64,000 bases of DNA from Conyzicola nivalis_A (GTDB lineage Bacteria > Actinomycetota > Actinomycetes > Actinomycetales > Microbacteriaceae). Position numbers and translations under genes: made by a program. Location of the stretch: the NCBI RefSeq assembly GCF_040548875.1, contig NZ_JBEPSJ010000004.1, positions 299,684 to 363,683 on the forward strand, read 5' to 3'. Every line of letters starts with the position of its first letter. The stretch's first letter is position 1. Of the stretch, positions 62,007 through 64,000 are shown in pieces. The notes under the pieces are model-generated. The model was not told the DNA's origin and did not search any database. It saw nothing but the letters and a program-made list of their open reading frames with translations.

Positions 62007-62908
62007 TACTTGACGGCTCCTGCCGTGATGCCCCGGGTGAGGGTTCGCTGGAAGATGAGGAAGAAGATCAGGGTCGGGATGAGGCCGAGCAGCGCCGAGG
62101 CACTCGTGGTCGTGACATCCATCAGCCTGTCCCCCTGCAGCACCGCGATGGCGACGGGCACCGTCTGGTGCGCGTTGCTCACGAGGAAGCTGAGCGGGAT
62201 GAGGAACTCGTTCCACGTCCAGATGAAGAAGAAGATCACCAGCACCGCGAGCGTGGGACGGCTGATCGGCACGATGACCCGCCAGAGGATCTGCCAGCGG
62301 CTGGCGCCGTCGAGGCTCGCCGCCTCGAGGATCTCCTTCGGGAACGTGCCGTAGACAGCGGACAGCAGGTAGGTGCCGAATGCGCTCTGGATCACGGTGA
62401 AGATGATGATGACGCTCCACACGTTGTCGTACAGGCCCACCTGCTTGAACATGTAGTACAGCGGGTACAGCAGCGCCTCCTGCGGCAGCATGTTGGCCAG
62501 CAGGAACAGGATGATGATCCAGGTGCGGCCGCGCACCCGGCCGATGCCGATCGCGAAGGCGTTGAAGACCGAGATCACCACGGCGAGGATCGCGACCATG
62601 CCGCTGATGAAGAAGCTGTTCCAGAGTTTCTCGGGAAAGTTGACGCGCTCCCAGAAGTTCGCGATGCCGTCGAAGTACAGGTTGCTGGGCAGGGTGAGCG
62701 GACCGGAGGTCGCGTAGTCGGCCGGGCTCTTGAACGAGTTGATCAGGATGATCACGAAGGGTGCGGCGATGAGGGCGCCGAACGCGATCGCGGCGACCAG
62801 GATCAGCCAGTCGGCGAGGGTGCGCTTGGTGGCGCGCTTGCGCAGTTTCAACGGATGCTCGTCGCGCGGTGCGCGGGACGTCTCCAGTTCGGGGGCGATG
62901 ACAGCCAT
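62006..62908 (-). CDS. ABC sugar permease, MalG type
   Basis: A 300-residue permease. Helix 1 is LADWLILVAAIAFGALIAAP; the EAA loop is FPKEILEAASLDGASRWQIL. Its ATG overlaps the stop of the MalF-type gene (TGATG) and its stop overlaps the GH31 start, so all three are translationally coupled. No ATPase is encoded here. Confidence 0.95.
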   Translation of the reverse strand: MAVIAPELETSRAPRDEHPLKLRKRATKRTLADWLILVAAIAFGALIAAPFVIILINSFKSPADYATSGPLTLPSNLYFDGIANFWERVNFPEKLWNSFFISGMVAILAVVISVFNAFAIGIGRVRGRTWIIILFLLANMLPQEALLYPLYYMFKQVGLYDNVWSVIIIFTVIQSAFGTYLLSAVYGTFPKEILEAASLDGASRWQILWRVIVPISRPTLAVLVIFFFIWTWNEFLIPLSFLVSNAHQTVPVAIAVLQGDRLMDVTTTSASALLGLIPTLIFFLIFQRTLTRGITAGAVK

Positions 62909-63882
62909 CAGCGCTCACTCTCCGCTCGTTCTGCCCGGGTCTGGGCCTTGATGAAGACGATGGTCAGCAGCACGATGACCACCGTGAGGGCGGTCGCGAT
63001 GGTGGCGCCGTAGCCCACCTGCTGGTTCTGGAAGAACTCGCTGTACGAGTAGTAGCTGGGCACGATGGTGCTGTTGCCCGGCCCGCCGCGGGTGAGCGTG
63101 TAGATCGGGCCGAAGACCTTGAGCGCGGCGATCGTGCAGGTGAGGGTCACAACGAAGATCTCGGGGCGGATGATACTGACCGTGATCCAACGGAACCGCT
63201 GGATCCAGTTCGCGCCGTCGAGTTCCGCCGCCTCGTAGAGCTCGGGGTCGACGCGCTGCAACGCCGCCATGAAGATGACGACGGGGTAGCCGAGCTGTAC
63301 CCACACCATCACGAACATGATGCTCAGCAGCGCGGTATCGGGACTGCCGAGCCAGTTGCGCTGCAGGTCGCCGAGGCCGATGGCGGCGAGGATCGTGTTC
63401 AGGGCGCCGTTCTCGGGGCGGAGGATCCAGCCGATGACGATGGCCGCCACGGCGACCGGCAGGATCTGCGGCAGGTAGTAGGTGGCGCGCAGGAAGCTGG
63501 CGAGGCGCCCGCCGAACTTCTTGCCCACGAGGTCGAAGAGCATGGCCGCGAGCAGCAGGCCGAGCAGGGTCGGCACGATCACCATCGCCACGATCATCGC
63601 GACGCTGTTGCCGAAGGATGTCCAGAACTTGTCGTCTCCGGCGAGCTCGATCCAGTTGTCGAGTCCGATCCAGATCGGCGGCTTGATGCCGCGCCACTCG
63701 GTGAAGCTGAGGTAGACGTTCCACACGAGCGGGATGAGGATGACGACCACGAAGAGCACGAAGCCCGGGATGAGATACAGCCAGAAGCCCGCCCTGCCCC
63801 CTCTGCCGCTGTTGGGGAGCAGTGCCTGCTCGTCGATCGGTCGCGTCGCTCGTCGTCGAACGACGGCGGGTGGTGTCGCCAT
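62908..63882 (-). CDS. ABC sugar permease, MalF type
   Basis: A 324-residue permease, AAGGAC before its ATG. Helix 1 is GFWLYLIPGFVLFVVVILIP; EAA loop VDPELYEAAELDGANWIQRF. As in related xyloside loci the substrate-binding protein gene should lie just upstream, beyond 63900, where the sequence becomes an uninformative C/G run. Confidence 0.95.
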   Translation of the reverse strand: MATPPAVVRRRATRPIDEQALLPNSGRGGRAGFWLYLIPGFVLFVVVILIPLVWNVYLSFTEWRGIKPPIWIGLDNWIELAGDDKFWTSFGNSVAMIVAMVIVPTLLGLLLAAMLFDLVGKKFGGRLASFLRATYYLPQILPVAVAAIVIGWILRPENGALNTILAAIGLGDLQRNWLGSPDTALLSIMFVMVWVQLGYPVVIFMAALQRVDPELYEAAELDGANWIQRFRWITVSIIRPEIFVVTLTCTIAALKVFGPIYTLTRGGPGNSTIVPSYYSYSEFFQNQQVGYGATIATALTVVIVLLTIVFIKAQTRAERAESER

Positions 63883-63908
63883 GTCGGTGTCCTTCGTTGC
63901 TCGTGCGG

Positions 63909-64000
63909 CGGGGGGCGCGGGGGGGGCCCCCCCCCCCCCCCCCCCCCGGGGGGGGGGGGGGGGGGGGCGCGCCCCCCCGCGGGGTTGGACCCCCCCGCCG
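63909..64000. other. Low-complexity C/G tract, probable assembly artefact
   Basis: About 90 bases of G and C homopolymers, including unbroken runs of over 20 C and 20 G, unlike any other stretch in the window. No gene or signal can be read. A contig end or sequencing artefact is the likeliest cause. Confidence 0.8.

Noticed and set aside
58470..62354. Very long plus-strand open frame opposite the second LacI and GH31 genes
   Set aside because: It is antisense to well-recognised genes, Arg/Val/Asp-rich from GC3 bias, and has no domain signature.

Overview
The window is high-GC DNA from an actinobacterium, most likely of the family Microbacteriaceae (family-level inference, genus not resolved). 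Supporting signs are a lysine/alanine-rich C-terminal tail on topoisomerase I, a Tad locus with a DUF4244-type Flp pilin beside a 6C-type small RNA, a PASTA-domain class A penicillin-binding protein, many GTG starts with GTGA or TGATG junctions, and several start codons placed exactly where transcription should begin (leaderless style).

Layout. 1-5.1 kb: a manganese catalase cut by the left edge, a bacteriophytochrome-GGDEF protein, a MarR/VOC divergent pair with two operator-like palindromes, a methyltransferase and tRNA-Thr. 5.1-15.5 kb (minus strand): tadA, a fused tadB/C, flp, tadE and a tadE-like gene, then topA, tmk, holB, a secreted alpha/beta hydrolase and a TetR regulator; the 6C-like RNA lies just upstream of tadA. 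15.5-22 kb: acs, ridA, a 54-residue gene, PBP, metallophosphoesterase, tRNA-Pro. 22-28.7 kb: tdk, a LuxR response regulator, a degenerate kinase-like membrane protein and a sensor kinase in one operon, then mqo and small membrane or secreted genes. 28.7-35.5 kb: asd, a CPBP protease, lysC, an 82-bp tandem repeat array, recR and dnaX. 35.6-43.6 kb: a LacI-controlled sugar locus with GH35, GH51 and an ABC importer. 43.8-47.5 kb: ackA-pta and tRNA-Ser. 47.6-58.5 kb: TetR and membrane genes, a saccharopine-dehydrogenase-like/TetR/menC operon, a second kinase plus kinase-like pair, PAP2 phosphatase and a Bcr/CflA transporter. 58.6-63.9 kb: a second LacI locus with a GH31 alpha-xylosidase and two ABC permeases. 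The last ~90 bases are a low-complexity C/G tract that looks like an assembly artefact.

How it fits together. Two carbohydrate loci (arabinose/galactose-rich side chains and alpha-xylosides) encode permeases but no ATPase, which suggests a shared ATPase elsewhere. Acetate handling is covered by acs and ackA-pta, and malate oxidation by mqo. asd and lysC supply the aspartate pathway. topA, tmk, holB, recR and dnaX are replication and repair housekeeping genes. The most unusual points are the duplicated kinase/kinase-like module (one copy without a response regulator), a dispersed 22-bp repeat that is both an intergenic hairpin and part of the dnaX reading frame, the 82-bp tandem array upstream of lysC, and the 6C RNA next to a Tad locus that lacks TadZ.
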